NCBI GenBank assembly: GCA_963771305.1
Contig: CAVYTS010000026.1
Span: forward strand, 186,001-250,000
Reading direction: 5' to 3'
DNA: 64,000 nucleotides
Origin: CAJCIT01 sp963771305
GTDB taxonomy: Bacteria > Acidobacteriota > Terriglobia > Bryobacterales > Bryobacteraceae
A model generated the notes under the pieces. That model ran no database searches. It saw nothing but the letters and a program-made list of their open reading frames with translations, and had not been told where the DNA came from. The position numbers and the translations under genes were made by a program. This document shows, one piece after another, positions 1-9,154 of this stretch (its first letter is position 1; each line of letters starts with the position of its first letter).

Positions 1-481
1 CGTTATGGGCCAGGTAGGGCGAAATCAGCACGGATCCGAGCCTGCCTCCAAAGCCGTCTTTGTGCGACCGGACGTAGCGATTATCGTCCCGGAATGCAGC
101 GGACAGGCCATAGGTTATCGTGTTGCCGACAAAGGCGCTGCCCCAGCTACTGGCGGTCCTTTTACCGAAAGCATCCCAGCCTTGGCCCCACTCTTTGGGG
201 CTATCGATTCCTTGGTCGATGGCCCCGCCCGCGAGTGCGTACAGGGCGGCATACGGCGAGAACGTGTACGAGGCGTATAAGTCAAAACGCTCTTTGGGAG
301 TGATCTTTTTCCAAGGCTCCGCGACAGGCTCCGGCAGCATCTTGACAAAAAAAGGAAGGCCGGCCGGGTCGAGGGTGGGATCGACGACCGGAGTCGCCTG
401 CGTGGCCGTCGTCGTCTGTGCAGAACAGGTCAAGGCGCCCAGCACGAGCACGGCGGGCAGGTTTAAGTATTTCATTGGCAT
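1..481 (-). CDS. Exported protein of unknown function, 5' part only (runs off the window)
   Basis: An open frame reads leftward from ATG 481 (or ATG 475) to the window edge without a stop, about 160 codons. An AAGG ribosome-binding site lies about 10 nt upstream of ATG 481. The N-terminus is a signal peptide (MKYLNLPAVLVLGALTCSAQ), so the protein is exported. The mature part has a proline-rich linker, then ITPKERFDLYASYTFSP, and later GNTITYGLSAAFRDDNRYVR. That pattern (KERF..Y...TFSP, then TITYGL..A.R.D.RY.R) resembles a group of acidobacterial secreted or outer-membrane proteins of unknown function. This comes from memory of the family, not a search. The C-terminal part is missing, so a beta-barrel cannot be judged. 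Confidence 0.7.
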   Translation of the reverse strand, partial: MPMKYLNLPAVLVLGALTCSAQTTTATQATPVVDPTLDPAGLPFFVKMLPEPVAEPWKKITPKERFDLYASYTFSPYAALYALAGGAIDQGIDSPKEWGQGWDAFGKRTASSWGSAFVGNTITYGLSAAFRDDNRYVRSHKDGFGGRLGSVLISPYLAHN

Positions 482-556
482 GAACGGGAGCCTTCAGGAT
501 ATCATCCTGTAACTCGTAAGAACCCCAGCACCAAGCCGCAGTTTCGCGTGTTGGCT

Positions 557-2280
557 CTATCGAAAGAGATTCGTTTTAGCTAGATCAATCACTTCATTGC
601 CTTTGCCGCTGAGAACGGCCCTTATCATGTAAAGACTGAAACCCAGCGCCTGTTCCGCACTGATGCTTGGCGGCAGGGCTAGTTCCTGGCGGTTCACGAT
701 GACGTCCACCAATGCGGGCCCGTCGTGCTGGAGGGCTGCGGCCAGCGCGGGCCGTAACTCTTCCGGTTTCTCCGCGCGGACGCCGAGTAGATTGGCCGAC
801 TGCGCTATGCCTGCGAAATCGGGGTTTACAAGGTTTGTGCCGAACACTGGGAGACCAGCCGCCTTCATTTCCAGTTCCACAAACCCCAGTGCGCTGTTGT
901 TGAATACGACGATTTTCACCGGCAACTTCAATTGGGGCAGGCTCAGCATATCGCCCAAAAGCATGGCGAGGCCGCCGTCGCCTGAAAGGGTAATTACCTG
1001 CCGGCCGGGGTAAGCTTTCTGCGCTCCGATGGCTTGCGGCAGCGCGTTGGCCATGGATCCGTGCGTGAAGGATCCCAACAGCCGGCGCTTGCCGTTCATG
1101 CGGAGATAGCGGGCCGCCCACACCACCGGCGTGCCCACATCGCAAGTGAAAATGGCATCCTCCGAGGCAAGCTCGTTCAGTGTCTTCGCGACGAACTGCG
1201 GATGTATGGGAGTGCGTCCCGGCTCACCAACTGCCAGATCATCGAATTCCTTCCTCGCTTTCTGATAGTGCGTGACCGACGAATCCAAATGCTCGTGATC
1301 TGCTTTGTCGCTAAGAAGCGGAGTCAACAGGTTGAGCGTATCTTTCACGTTCCCGATCAAACCCAGGTCGACGCGCGTACGACGCCCAATCTGTTCGCCC
1401 CGGTTATCAATCTGAATGACCCTGGCGGATTCGGGGTAGAACTGCTGATACGGAAAATCAGTGCCCAGCATCAGCAGGGCCTCGCAGTTCAGCATTGCGT
1501 GGTAGCCGGAGGAAAAGCCGAGCAAGCCCGTCATGCCGACATCGTAGGGATTGTTATACTCGATGAACTCCTTGCCGCGCAGGGCATGCACGATGGGCGC
1601 TTTCAACCGTTCAGCGACCGCCATCAATTCCGCATGCGCGCCTTGGCATCCGGCACCGCCCAGAATGGTGATCTTTTGGGCGCTATTCAAGAGGTCCGCA
1701 GCTTTCTGTAACTCCTGTTCATTCGGGTGCACGCAGGGATATACGACTCAAGTCCTAGATGAAGTGGATCGGCTGAACTTTCGCGCTGCGCAATGTCTCC
1801 CGGCAGGACGATCACCGCCACTCCCCGCTTCGCCAGTGCCGTGCGCATGGCGATTCCTAGAACACGCGGCATTTGCTCCGGCTGCGAAACTAGTTCGCAG
1901 TAATGGCTGCACTCCTTAAACAGCGACTGGGGATGAGTCTCCTGGAAATAGCCGCTACCGATCTCTCCGCTTGGGATCTGAGCGGCAACAGCCAGCACCG
2001 GAACACGGCTGCGATGACAGTCGAACAACCCGTTGATCAGGTGCAGATTCCCAGGCCCACAACTCCCGGCGCAGACCGCAAGTTGGCCCGTCAGGTGGGC
2101 CTCGGCGCCCGCCGCAAACGCAGCGGTCTCCTCATGCCGGACGTGTACCCACTCCAACTGACCGCCCTTGCGAATAGTGTCCGTCAGTCCGTTGAGCGAA
2201 TCGCCCACGACACCGTAAATGCGCTTCACGCCGGCAGCCGCAAGTGTTCCGATGAAAGCTTCTGCCAGGGTCTTTGCCAC
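557..2280 (-). pseudogene. poxB: Pyruvate dehydrogenase (quinone) / pyruvate oxidase, broken by one frameshift
   Basis: Together the two frames match E. coli PoxB almost end to end. PoxB is the ThDP- and FAD-dependent peripheral membrane enzyme that oxidises pyruvate to acetate and CO2 and reduces quinone. The N-terminal part (GTG 2280, AGGGGA RBS) holds GVVGDSLNGLTDTIR, HEETAAFAAGAEAHLTG and GSGYFQETHPQSLF. The C-terminal part holds RGKEFIEYNNPYDVGMTG, the ThDP motif GDGGLAMLLGDMLS...NNS and the membrane-binding tail GFSLYMIRAVLSG...IDLAKTNLFR. The frame changes by one base near 1733-1740, in the linker between the PYR and FAD domains. The C-terminal half could only restart from GTG 1732. 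All expected motifs are otherwise kept, so this is either a recent mutation or a sequence error. Confidence 0.9.
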
Positions 2281-2421
2281 GAAATGTCCCCTACTCCTCA
2301 GCGAGGATTGCCCAAAGCGCTTGGCCAGATTGCGGCAAGCTGAACCAGGATAGCCAAGCCGCCTGGCCACCGTTTATCCGAAAAAGTACGCAAAAAGGGG
2401 TGGTGAGGCGCGATCTACCTC

Positions 2422-2456
2422 TTCCCAATTGGGAATAGGAGATGTTACTCTAGTAA
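2422..2456. promoter_or_regulatory. Two palindromes in the poxB-sulfite reductase intergenic space
   Basis: A perfect 14-bp palindrome TTCCCAATTGGGAA lies at 2422-2435. A second, imperfect dyad TTACT-CT-AGTAA lies at 2445-2456, ending 4 bases before the ATG of the reductase gene. Both sit in the 180-bp gap between divergently transcribed genes. They look like operators for a dimeric repressor controlling sulfite/nitrite reductase, but no regulator gene is adjacent and the binding protein is unknown. Confidence 0.5.
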
Positions 2457-2460
2457 ACAG

Positions 2461-4203
2461 ATGGGAATTACCCCCTCACCTGCCGAAACAATGAAGGCGT
2501 CCAGCCAGTTCTTGCGCGGGCCCCTGCGAGAGGAACTGGGAAACTCGAGTACCGTGTTCTCCAAACCGGCCACGGCGGTCCTGAAGTTCCACGGCATCTA
2601 CCAGCAGGACGACCGGGATTTGCGCAAGACCGGCCTGAAGCAGCACACGGCCATGGTGCGGGTCGGCGTTCCTGGCGGTGTATTGACGCCGGATCAATAC
2701 CTGGCGATGGACCGACTCGCTAACGAGATGGCCGACGGATCGCTGCGCATTACCACCCGGCAGGACATTCAGTTCCATTACGTGCCGAAGCAGGACTTGC
2801 GGACGCTCATTCAGACGCTGAACGGCCAATTGCTGAGTACTCTGGCGGCGTGCGGTGATGTGGTTCGCAATGTGGTCTGCTGTCCGGCTCCGTTTACATC
2901 CAGTGAGCGGACCGAATTGGAGAGCTATGTCCGGCTGCTCTCGCGGAGCCTCAAGCCGCGCAGCCAAGCGTACTACGAGGTATGGATCGACGGCGAGCGC
3001 GCCGTCTCCGCCGAGGAAGCGGACGAGACTGCTCCCGACGCAGATCCCTGGAAGGTGGAACCGCTCTATGGTGCGGTGTATCTACCCAGGAAGTTCAAGG
3101 TTGGATTCGCGTACCCAGGCGATAACACAACCGATATTTACTCAAACGATGTCGGTATCGTGCCCCACTACGAAGACGGCGAGCTGCGCGGATTCACAAT
3201 ATTAGCCGGCGGCGGGATGGGACAAAGCGCTGGTGTGAAAGCATCGCATCCGAGATTAGCCGACCCGGTGTGCTCGGTGGGCACTGATCCGCAGGAGCTA
3301 TTGGAGGTGGTGACCGCCATCGTCACGATCCATCGCGATTTTGGTAACCGTTCGAATCGCAAACTGGCGCGCCTGAAGTACGTCCTCGACGAGTGGGGTG
3401 TGGCAAAGTTCCAGGCCGAATTGAACACCCGGGTTGGCCGAGTTTTGGCTCCGCCGAGGCCGCTTAACTGGAAACGAGCAGACGACTACCTCGGCTGGCA
3501 CAAGCACGCAACTGACGCCGATGGCCGTCCGGTGTGGTTCGTGGGCGTGAGGGTGATCAGCGGCCGAGTCAAGGACTTCACCGGTAGTCATCGAATCAAG
3601 ACAGGCCTACGGACGATTGTCGAACGCTTCCGCCCCGGCGTGCGTTTGACCTCGCAGCAGAACCTATATCTGAGTGGAATCGCGGACGGCGACAAGGGCA
3701 CCATTGCTGCGCTGCTGCGGGAGTACGGAATCGCCCAGCCCGAGAGCTTGCCCCCTATCCTGCGCCATGCGATGGCGTGCCCTGCGCTGCCAACCTGCGG
3801 GCAAGCGATCACCGAATCCGAGCGCATCATGCCGGATGTGGTTCAAGATATACAAGCGGAGTTCGATGCGGTGGGCCTCGGTGAGCAGGAAGTTCATCTG
3901 AGGACCACCGGCTGCCCAAACGGCTGCGCTCGCCCTTATACCGCCGAGATTGGCATCGTCGGTGCCAGTGTGGACATGTACACGATTTATCTTGGAGCCT
4001 CGCCGCTGGGAACGCGGCTGGGGACTGCCTTTGCCACGAACGTGAAGCGGCGTCAGGTGCCGGTACGATTGCGGCCGGTTATCGAGCTCTACGCGGAGTC
4101 ACGCGAAAGCGGTGAGGCTTTCGGGGACTTCTGCCACCGCTTGGGTATTGCGGCCCTTCAGAATCTGGTAACTACCCACGATCTGATCGAAGCGACCGCG
4201 TAG
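2461..4203 (+). CDS. Siroheme-[4Fe-4S] sulfite (or nitrite) reductase hemoprotein
   Basis: The 580-residue product has the size and order of a ferredoxin-type assimilatory sulfite/nitrite reductase: two ferredoxin-like half domains, each followed by a siroheme/Fe-S domain. The cluster ligands are visible as Cys440-x5-Cys446 (ACPALPTCGQ) and Cys485-x3-Cys489 (TTGCPNGCARP). Other family motifs are HTAMVRVGVPGGVLTPDQY near the N-terminus, RITTRQDIQFHYV and RDFGNRSNRKLARLKY. It catalyses six-electron reduction of sulfite to sulfide or nitrite to ammonia in the cytoplasm. Sequence alone does not settle the substrate. No cysG, cysH or nitrate reductase gene is adjacent. The start is ATG 2461, just after the palindromes. 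Confidence 0.88.
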   Translation: MGITPSPAETMKASSQFLRGPLREELGNSSTVFSKPATAVLKFHGIYQQDDRDLRKTGLKQHTAMVRVGVPGGVLTPDQYLAMDRLANEMADGSLRITTRQDIQFHYVPKQDLRTLIQTLNGQLLSTLAACGDVVRNVVCCPAPFTSSERTELESYVRLLSRSLKPRSQAYYEVWIDGERAVSAEEADETAPDADPWKVEPLYGAVYLPRKFKVGFAYPGDNTTDIYSNDVGIVPHYEDGELRGFTILAGGGMGQSAGVKASHPRLADPVCSVGTDPQELLEVVTAIVTIHRDFGNRSNRKLARLKYVLDEWGVAKFQAELNTRVGRVLAPPRPLNWKRADDYLGWHKHATDADGRPVWFVGVRVISGRVKDFTGSHRIKTGLRTIVERFRPGVRLTSQQNLYLSGIADGDKGTIAALLREYGIAQPESLPPILRHAMACPALPTCGQAITESERIMPDVVQDIQAEFDAVGLGEQEVHLRTTGCPNGCARPYTAEIGIVGASVDMYTIYLGASPLGTRLGTAFATNVKRRQVPVRLRPVIELYAESRESGEAFGDFCHRLGIAALQNLVTTHDLIEATA

Positions 4204-4224
4204 AGCTGCATCTACGCCGATTGC

Positions 4225-5214
4225 CTAGCCGGTGATGCCCCGATTGACCAGGACGCGCACTTCAACGCGGCGGTTCTGCTTGCGACCTTGCGGGGTGGTA
4301 TTGTCGGCGACGTTGTGCGTCGTTCCCAGGCCCGCTGGAGCGAGAATACGGCGCAACGGGACGTCTTTCATCTGGAGATACTGGACCACCGCGGCTGCGC
4401 GCCGCTCACTAAGTTCTACATTCTTTTCAGGATTGCCCGTGGTGTCTGCGAAGCCGGCTACTTCGATCATGTAGCCCTTTTCGCTCTTCATCTGATCAAT
4501 CAGAGAGTCCAGTTCCTTGCAAGCTTCGGGTGTAAGCTTCGTGCTCTTCACAGCAAAGTAGACCGTGGTGCTGCCTTTGGTTTCGTAATCGTCCAGGTCG
4601 GAGACGCGATGCCCAAGGTTGTCTACGCCCGCATTTGCCTTGGTGGCGGAATCATTGACCTTGGCGACGTTCGCATCGGTCGTCTTCTGTTGCTGGTCAA
4701 GTTGGGTGGTGCGTCCTTCGAGTTCGGTCGACTTGGTTTCCAGTTCACCAGCGCGGCCTTCCAGTTGACCGGCCCGACCTTCCAGTTGGCCAGTGCGCGA
4801 CTCGAGCGGCGAGACGCGAGTATCGACGGAACGCGCGGCACGGAGATCGTTCGGGTCAAAGGTGATCTTCGCCGCTACCAGCTCGCCCTTGTCATTGCCC
4901 TTGCCTTCGGCGTCAAGACGCAAGCCCGGCACTAGCGAGGTGGCTTCCATGCCGGTCTTCGACATGCCGAACATTCCATGCTTCAACGCAATTTTCGTCG
5001 CGTCGGTCAGTTGAATCGTAACAAGGGCGTTATCGGGTTCTCGCAGCCGGATCTTGTCGCCGTCGCGCGCCTGAATCACGCCTTTCACCTTCGTTTCAAG
5101 GCCGTCTCCTATCGTGCGGACCTGCGTATCCGCGGCAACTGCCGTCGAAGCCATGAACATAAATTGAGCCAACACACAGGCGGGTACGCACCATTGTTTA
5201 GACGCTTTGGTCAT
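4225..5214 (-). CDS. OmpA-family protein with coiled-coil repeats
   Basis: The 329-residue exported protein has a signal peptide (about residues 1-28, ending near STAVAA), then a small beta-rich domain (about 30-115) starting VKGVIQARDGDKIRLREPD. Residues about 130-200 are a repetitive coiled coil built on LEGRAGQ/LETKSTE units. The C-terminal OmpA domain (about 215-325) includes TVYFAVKSTKLTPEA, the peptidoglycan-binding LSERRAAAVVQYL segment and the QNRRVEVRV end. It probably anchors the outer membrane to peptidoglycan, with the coil spanning the periplasm. It is transcribed alone, convergent with the reductase gene and divergent from the MFS gene. Confidence 0.88.
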   Translation of the reverse strand: MTKASKQWCVPACVLAQFMFMASTAVAADTQVRTIGDGLETKVKGVIQARDGDKIRLREPDNALVTIQLTDATKIALKHGMFGMSKTGMEATSLVPGLRLDAEGKGNDKGELVAAKITFDPNDLRAARSVDTRVSPLESRTGQLEGRAGQLEGRAGELETKSTELEGRTTQLDQQQKTTDANVAKVNDSATKANAGVDNLGHRVSDLDDYETKGSTTVYFAVKSTKLTPEACKELDSLIDQMKSEKGYMIEVAGFADTTGNPEKNVELSERRAAAVVQYLQMKDVPLRRILAPAGLGTTHNVADNTTPQGRKQNRRVEVRVLVNRGITG

Positions 5215-5375
5215 GATAAAGAATCTCCTTCTTCACCAGGGTTTACTGCTGCATCGAACGCGGAGGTCAATCCATCCGTATGCGATCAAGACCCGGTCTG
5301 CTCTCCTAGACCACAACCGCGCTGTTTCTGTGACAAAAGATTTGACGGGACGGAAACATGTTGTAACGTAAGTCC

Positions 5376-6638
5376 ATGTTGCCTGCCGCGAGCCGCCAGA
5401 CCGCACTAGCGAAGCGAGGGTTTTATGGTTGGTGGATCGTTGCGGCCAGTTTTCTGACTTTCGGCATTGCGGTAGGGCTGCCCTACTACAACATTCCGTT
5501 CTTCTACGACTATTTCCAAAACGAGTTTCACTGGGAGCGGCCCGACATCACGTTGGGCTTTCCTTTGGCCGCCATCCTGACGTTGTGGGTTGGTCCGCTG
5601 GTGATTCCACACTTCAGCCCGCGGAAACTGATTGCGGTGGGCACAGGGCTCACTGCCGTCGCGTTTATCGGCTTCAGCCGCATGCAGGGCAACCTCTGGT
5701 TCTACTACTTCTGTTGGGTCCTCTATACATGCGGCTACTTCTTGTCAGGCCCCATCCCTCACCAGATCCTGGTGTCGCAGTGGTTCCGCAAGAAGCGCGG
5801 CCTTGCCATGGGGATTGTCTATGTGGGTGTTGGCTTGGTGGCGGCTCTGGGTTCGCGTCTGGTGAAGCCGTTGACAGAGGGCAATGGTTTTCGATTCACG
5901 CTGCTGATGATGGGCCTGATGATGGTGCTTGCCTGGCCCTTGGCTTTGCTGGTGATGAGTGACAAGCCTTCCGACATGGGCCAATTTGCCGATGGCGACC
6001 TCGAAGCCGGAGACGATGCGAAGCGCGAGCCGCAGTCCTTCGCAACGCTGTTACGAAGTGGCCCGTTTTGGCTGCTGCTGATTGGTAGCGTGTGCTCCAT
6101 TGGGTCGATTGGCGCCATCAATCAGCACATGAAGTTTGTCTTTCACGACGCCGGGTTCACCGACCAAAAGGTATTGAACGCTACGTGGTCATCGGCCTCC
6201 ATCATCATCTCGATCGTGAGCATCGCCGGGAGGCTCAGCATCGGTCATCTCTCGGATGTGTTCTCGAAAAAGCGGGTCATGACGGTGACCTATTTCGTGG
6301 TCGCTGCATCGATTCCTCTCTTGCTCACGGTCAAACCGCCGACGCAGCCTTATCTCTTTGCGATTGTCTTCGGGTTTGCAATGGGAGCGGACTACATGCT
6401 GATTCCGCTGATGGCGGCCGAGCAGTTCGGCGTCAATACGCTGTCGCGCGCGATGGCGATTCTGCTGCCGCTAAACACGATCGGGCAGACATGGTGCCCA
6501 CAATTGGTTTCTGTGCTTCGCCAGCACTATGGCAGCTACACGGGCCCCATGGCCTTCGTGTTCGGTATCGCGATGATCGGGGCCGTTGCTATCGCGGCCT
6601 TACCTCGCCACTCAAGGCCGTCTCCGAACAAAGCGTGA
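5376..6638 (+). CDS. MFS transporter, OFA/monocarboxylate type
   Basis: The 420-residue membrane protein has about 12 hydrophobic segments. It opens with GFYGWWIVAASFLTFGI, characteristic of the oxalate/formate antiporter and monocarboxylate branch of the major facilitator superfamily. A loop with WFRKKRGLAMGIVYVG follows helix 4, and RLSIGHLSDVFSKKRV is the repeated MFS loop motif in the second half. A charged cytoplasmic loop near residues 200-225 separates the halves. The gene lies 27 bp before the Old Yellow Enzyme gene on the same strand, so transporter and reductase probably form an operon for a small organic acid or an unsaturated carbonyl compound. The substrate is not known. The RBS before ATG 5376 is weak. 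Confidence 0.88.
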   Translation: MLPAASRQTALAKRGFYGWWIVAASFLTFGIAVGLPYYNIPFFYDYFQNEFHWERPDITLGFPLAAILTLWVGPLVIPHFSPRKLIAVGTGLTAVAFIGFSRMQGNLWFYYFCWVLYTCGYFLSGPIPHQILVSQWFRKKRGLAMGIVYVGVGLVAALGSRLVKPLTEGNGFRFTLLMMGLMMVLAWPLALLVMSDKPSDMGQFADGDLEAGDDAKREPQSFATLLRSGPFWLLLIGSVCSIGSIGAINQHMKFVFHDAGFTDQKVLNATWSSASIIISIVSIAGRLSIGHLSDVFSKKRVMTVTYFVVAASIPLLLTVKPPTQPYLFAIVFGFAMGADYMLIPLMAAEQFGVNTLSRAMAILLPLNTIGQTWCPQLVSVLRQHYGSYTGPMAFVFGIAMIGAVAIAALPRHSRPSPNKA

Positions 6639-6665
6639 GCCGCCCAGTACACTGATGGAGCGTCC

Positions 6666-8084
6666 ATGCGGCATTTTCACTACAAGAGCCTGAGCGAGAT
6701 TGAACGGCACTGCGCCGAATTACAGATTGAACACGTGCGGTTTGAGCCCGATCCGGAGCGCGTGAAGGCGGCGCTCTTTGCGCCAAGCGAGGTCGGCGAA
6801 ATCAAGGTTGGGAACGCGATCGCGATTCATCCTATGGAAGGCTGCGACGGAACGCTGGACGGCTCGCCCGATGAGCTAACTTGGCGACGCTACCAGCGTT
6901 TTGCGACAGGCGGCGCGAAGCTGATCTGGTTTGAAGCGACGGCGGTCTGCAACGAGGGACGCGCCAACACGCGCCAACTGTGGATCAAGCGCGATAACGT
7001 CGGCGACTTTGCGCGGCTTCTGGCACGAATTCGTGAGCTGCACGCCGCCGAATTCGGGACCTCCGACGACCTGCTGATTCCGATTCAGCTGACACATTCA
7101 GGCCGCTACAGCGTACCGGAGCGGCTGCTGGCGTACCATCATCCTTCAATCGACGCCAAAAGCGGGGCGGCATCCGCCGCTGTCGTCAGCGACGACGAAC
7201 TCGAGCGCCTGGAAGATCAGTATGTGGAAGCGGCGGGGCTGGCACTGGAAGCCGGGTTCCGGGCAGTCGATCTCAAGGTGACGCACGGCTATCTCCTCAG
7301 CGAATTGATGGGCGCGAAGCTGCGAGAAGGCCGGTATGGGGGATCGGTTGAGAATAGAACGCGTTTTGCAAGGAATGTCTTCGGAAAGATCCGGGCGAAG
7401 TTTGGCCGCCAGATCCTGCTCGGCATGAGGTTGGGGTGCTATGACGGCGTGCCCTATCGCAAGCGCGAGGATGGTGTGGGCGAGCCATACCCGTTCACCA
7501 CTCCTTACCCTTACGGCTTCGGCGTCTCAGCCGAGAATCCACTGCAAGAAGACCTGGCGGATGTGAAGCAAGCGATCCGGCTTTACCGCGACGCCGGCTT
7601 GGAGCTGCTGAATGTTTCGATCGGGTGCCCCTACTACAATCCGCATGTGACGCGGCCCTTCGAGAGTCCCGACGACGGCAACTACCTGCAGCCCGAGCAT
7701 CCTTTGTGGGGCGTCGACCGGCACTTCCGAATCGCGGGCGAACTGCAGCGTGCTTTCCCGGACCTTCCGATGGTAGGGACGGGATACAGCTGGCTCCAAA
7801 TCTATGCGCCGAACGCCGGAGCCTGGAATGTCGCGCAGGGCAACGTCCGCTTCTTCGGCGTCGGCCGCGGCGCGTTGGCATACCCGGACTTCCCCAAAGC
7901 CTTGGCAAAGGCGGGGCAATTGGATGAACGACGCGTTTGCAAAACGCTGACCTATTGCACGTTCTTAATGCGGCAAAAAACGCATCCGCTCGGGCAGTTT
8001 CCAACCGGTTGCCCACCGTTTGACAAGGAAGTCTACGGCCCGATCATGAAACAGGCCAGAGCCCTTCAGCGGACAGCGAAATAA
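6666..8084 (+). CDS. NADH:flavin oxidoreductase of the Old Yellow Enzyme family
   Basis: The 472-residue product is an FMN-binding TIM barrel of the OYE type: AIHPMEGCDGTLDGSP near the N-terminus, IPIQLTHSGRYS (the conserved Q-x-x-H-x-G-R segment), HGYLLSELMGAKLREGRYGG and SVENRTRFARNVF. It is longer than simple OYEs (about 350-400 residues), and its C-terminal segment RRVCKTLTYCTFLMRQKTHPLGQFPTGCPPFD is cysteine-containing. Long OYEs of the 2,4-dienoyl-CoA reductase type bind a 4Fe-4S cluster, but the canonical closely spaced Cys motif is not obvious here. It probably reduces an activated C=C bond. Co-transcription with the upstream MFS gene is likely. Confidence 0.87.
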   Translation: MRHFHYKSLSEIERHCAELQIEHVRFEPDPERVKAALFAPSEVGEIKVGNAIAIHPMEGCDGTLDGSPDELTWRRYQRFATGGAKLIWFEATAVCNEGRANTRQLWIKRDNVGDFARLLARIRELHAAEFGTSDDLLIPIQLTHSGRYSVPERLLAYHHPSIDAKSGAASAAVVSDDELERLEDQYVEAAGLALEAGFRAVDLKVTHGYLLSELMGAKLREGRYGGSVENRTRFARNVFGKIRAKFGRQILLGMRLGCYDGVPYRKREDGVGEPYPFTTPYPYGFGVSAENPLQEDLADVKQAIRLYRDAGLELLNVSIGCPYYNPHVTRPFESPDDGNYLQPEHPLWGVDRHFRIAGELQRAFPDLPMVGTGYSWLQIYAPNAGAWNVAQGNVRFFGVGRGALAYPDFPKALAKAGQLDERRVCKTLTYCTFLMRQKTHPLGQFPTGCPPFDKEVYGPIMKQARALQRTAK

Positions 8085-8274
8085 CGAAACCCGCACTGCT
8101 CTGGACGAGGGCGTAGCCGCGTTTTGATGCCTCTATGATGGGACGACAAAACGGGACGGCGCAAGCCGTAATTTTATTGGGTCGGATCTACGTCCCGAAA
8201 CCTACCTTTTGTGAAACAAGCGAATCCGAACCGCCGCATCGCCACGATTGCAGACGATATCGCCGTGTATCAGG

Positions 8275-9145
8275 GTGCGCCGGGATAAACCGGCATGTTG
8301 GTGTGTCCAGCGAAGGCTGGCGTATTCAGTGGGTGCAAGTCCCGCGAGGGTAGAAGTCAGAAGCCCTCTAGCTTGGATAGTCGGGAGGAAGGAAACTGAA
8401 TCCCGAGAGCCTATCGACAAAGCCATCAAGAATGGTGAGCGAGTCATCGGGCCGTAACGAAAGTGAAGGCAGAAGTAGCCTCGAAACGGTAAGCACCAGG
8501 AGCCGAGCCTTTCTTCATGGGGTGAAGGCAGCATGGATCGTCGCACGCTGACTGACGCGGCGAGACAGACTGGCGGGGTGATAGCAACAGCACGATGATG
8601 AGGATACGCCGAGCAACTGGAGAAGCCCTCCTCGCCTTGTCGAGAAATCGGCAAAGAAGAGGAAACCGTATAACCGGTGACGCCGGGAAGTCGGTGGAAC
8701 GGCGAGAGGGTGGCGGAGGGGCCAGCAGTAGCGATGAAGCGGAGCAACGTCCGTGGAGCGAAGGGGCCCTATTGTCTGCAATGGTCCTAACAACATGGGA
8801 AGCAGGGGTGAGATGACAAAGGCACCCGGTAGTCTGCGTGACCTGAGAAGGGGCATATACGTCAAGGCGAAGGCTGAACCAACTTGGCGTTTCTGGGGCT
8901 TGTACGTCCATGTTTGCAAGATGGAGACGCTGCATGAAGCCTATGAGATAGCAAGAAGTAACGATGGAGTCCCGGGTATCGATGGGATGACATTTGAAGC
9001 TATTGAAGAAAGCGGAGTGGAGAATTTTCTGAAGCAGATACGGGATGAGCTAGTCGCCAACACATATTGGCCCATGCGAGCACGGAAGAAGGCAATCCCA
9101 AAGGATGGGGGCACAAAAGTCCGCGTCCTCTCGATTCCGACGGTG
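8275..9145 (+). mobile_element. Group II intron, 5' part only (ribozyme domains I-IV start and 5' end of ORF)
   Basis: The element starts at GTGCGCC (8275), the conserved GUGYG-type 5' splice site. It continues through typical ribozyme sequence: CAGTGGGTGCAAGTCCCGCG, GTCGGGAGGAAGG and CGGGCCGTAACGAAAGTGAA. The reverse-transcriptase frame opens at 8813, in domain IV. All similarity ends at about 9145, within the RT gene. The remaining RT, the rest of domain IV, catalytic domain V and domain VI are absent, so it cannot splice. The junction abuts the 3' end of a serine recombinase gene in the opposite orientation. Confidence 0.88.
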
Positions 9146-9154
9146 GTTTCATAA
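8813..9154 (+). pseudogene. ltrA: Group II intron reverse transcriptase/maturase, N-terminal fragment
   Basis: From ATG 8813 the frame encodes about 110 residues matching the start of LtrA-type intron proteins: LETLHEAYEIARSN-like spacing, NDGVPGIDGMTFEAIEESG (RT-0/1 region), and RARKKAIPKDGGTKVRVLSI. After SIPTV, where the family continues with RDRVVQ, the frame runs into foreign DNA and stops. The palm motifs (YADD), X domain and endonuclease are missing. It is a dead remnant. Confidence 0.87.

Noticed and set aside
8211..8283. Short frame (VKQANPNRRIATIADDIAVY) ending at the intron 5' end
   Set aside because: It may be the exon or gene fragment into which the intron inserted, but it is too short and not recognised, so no gene is claimed.
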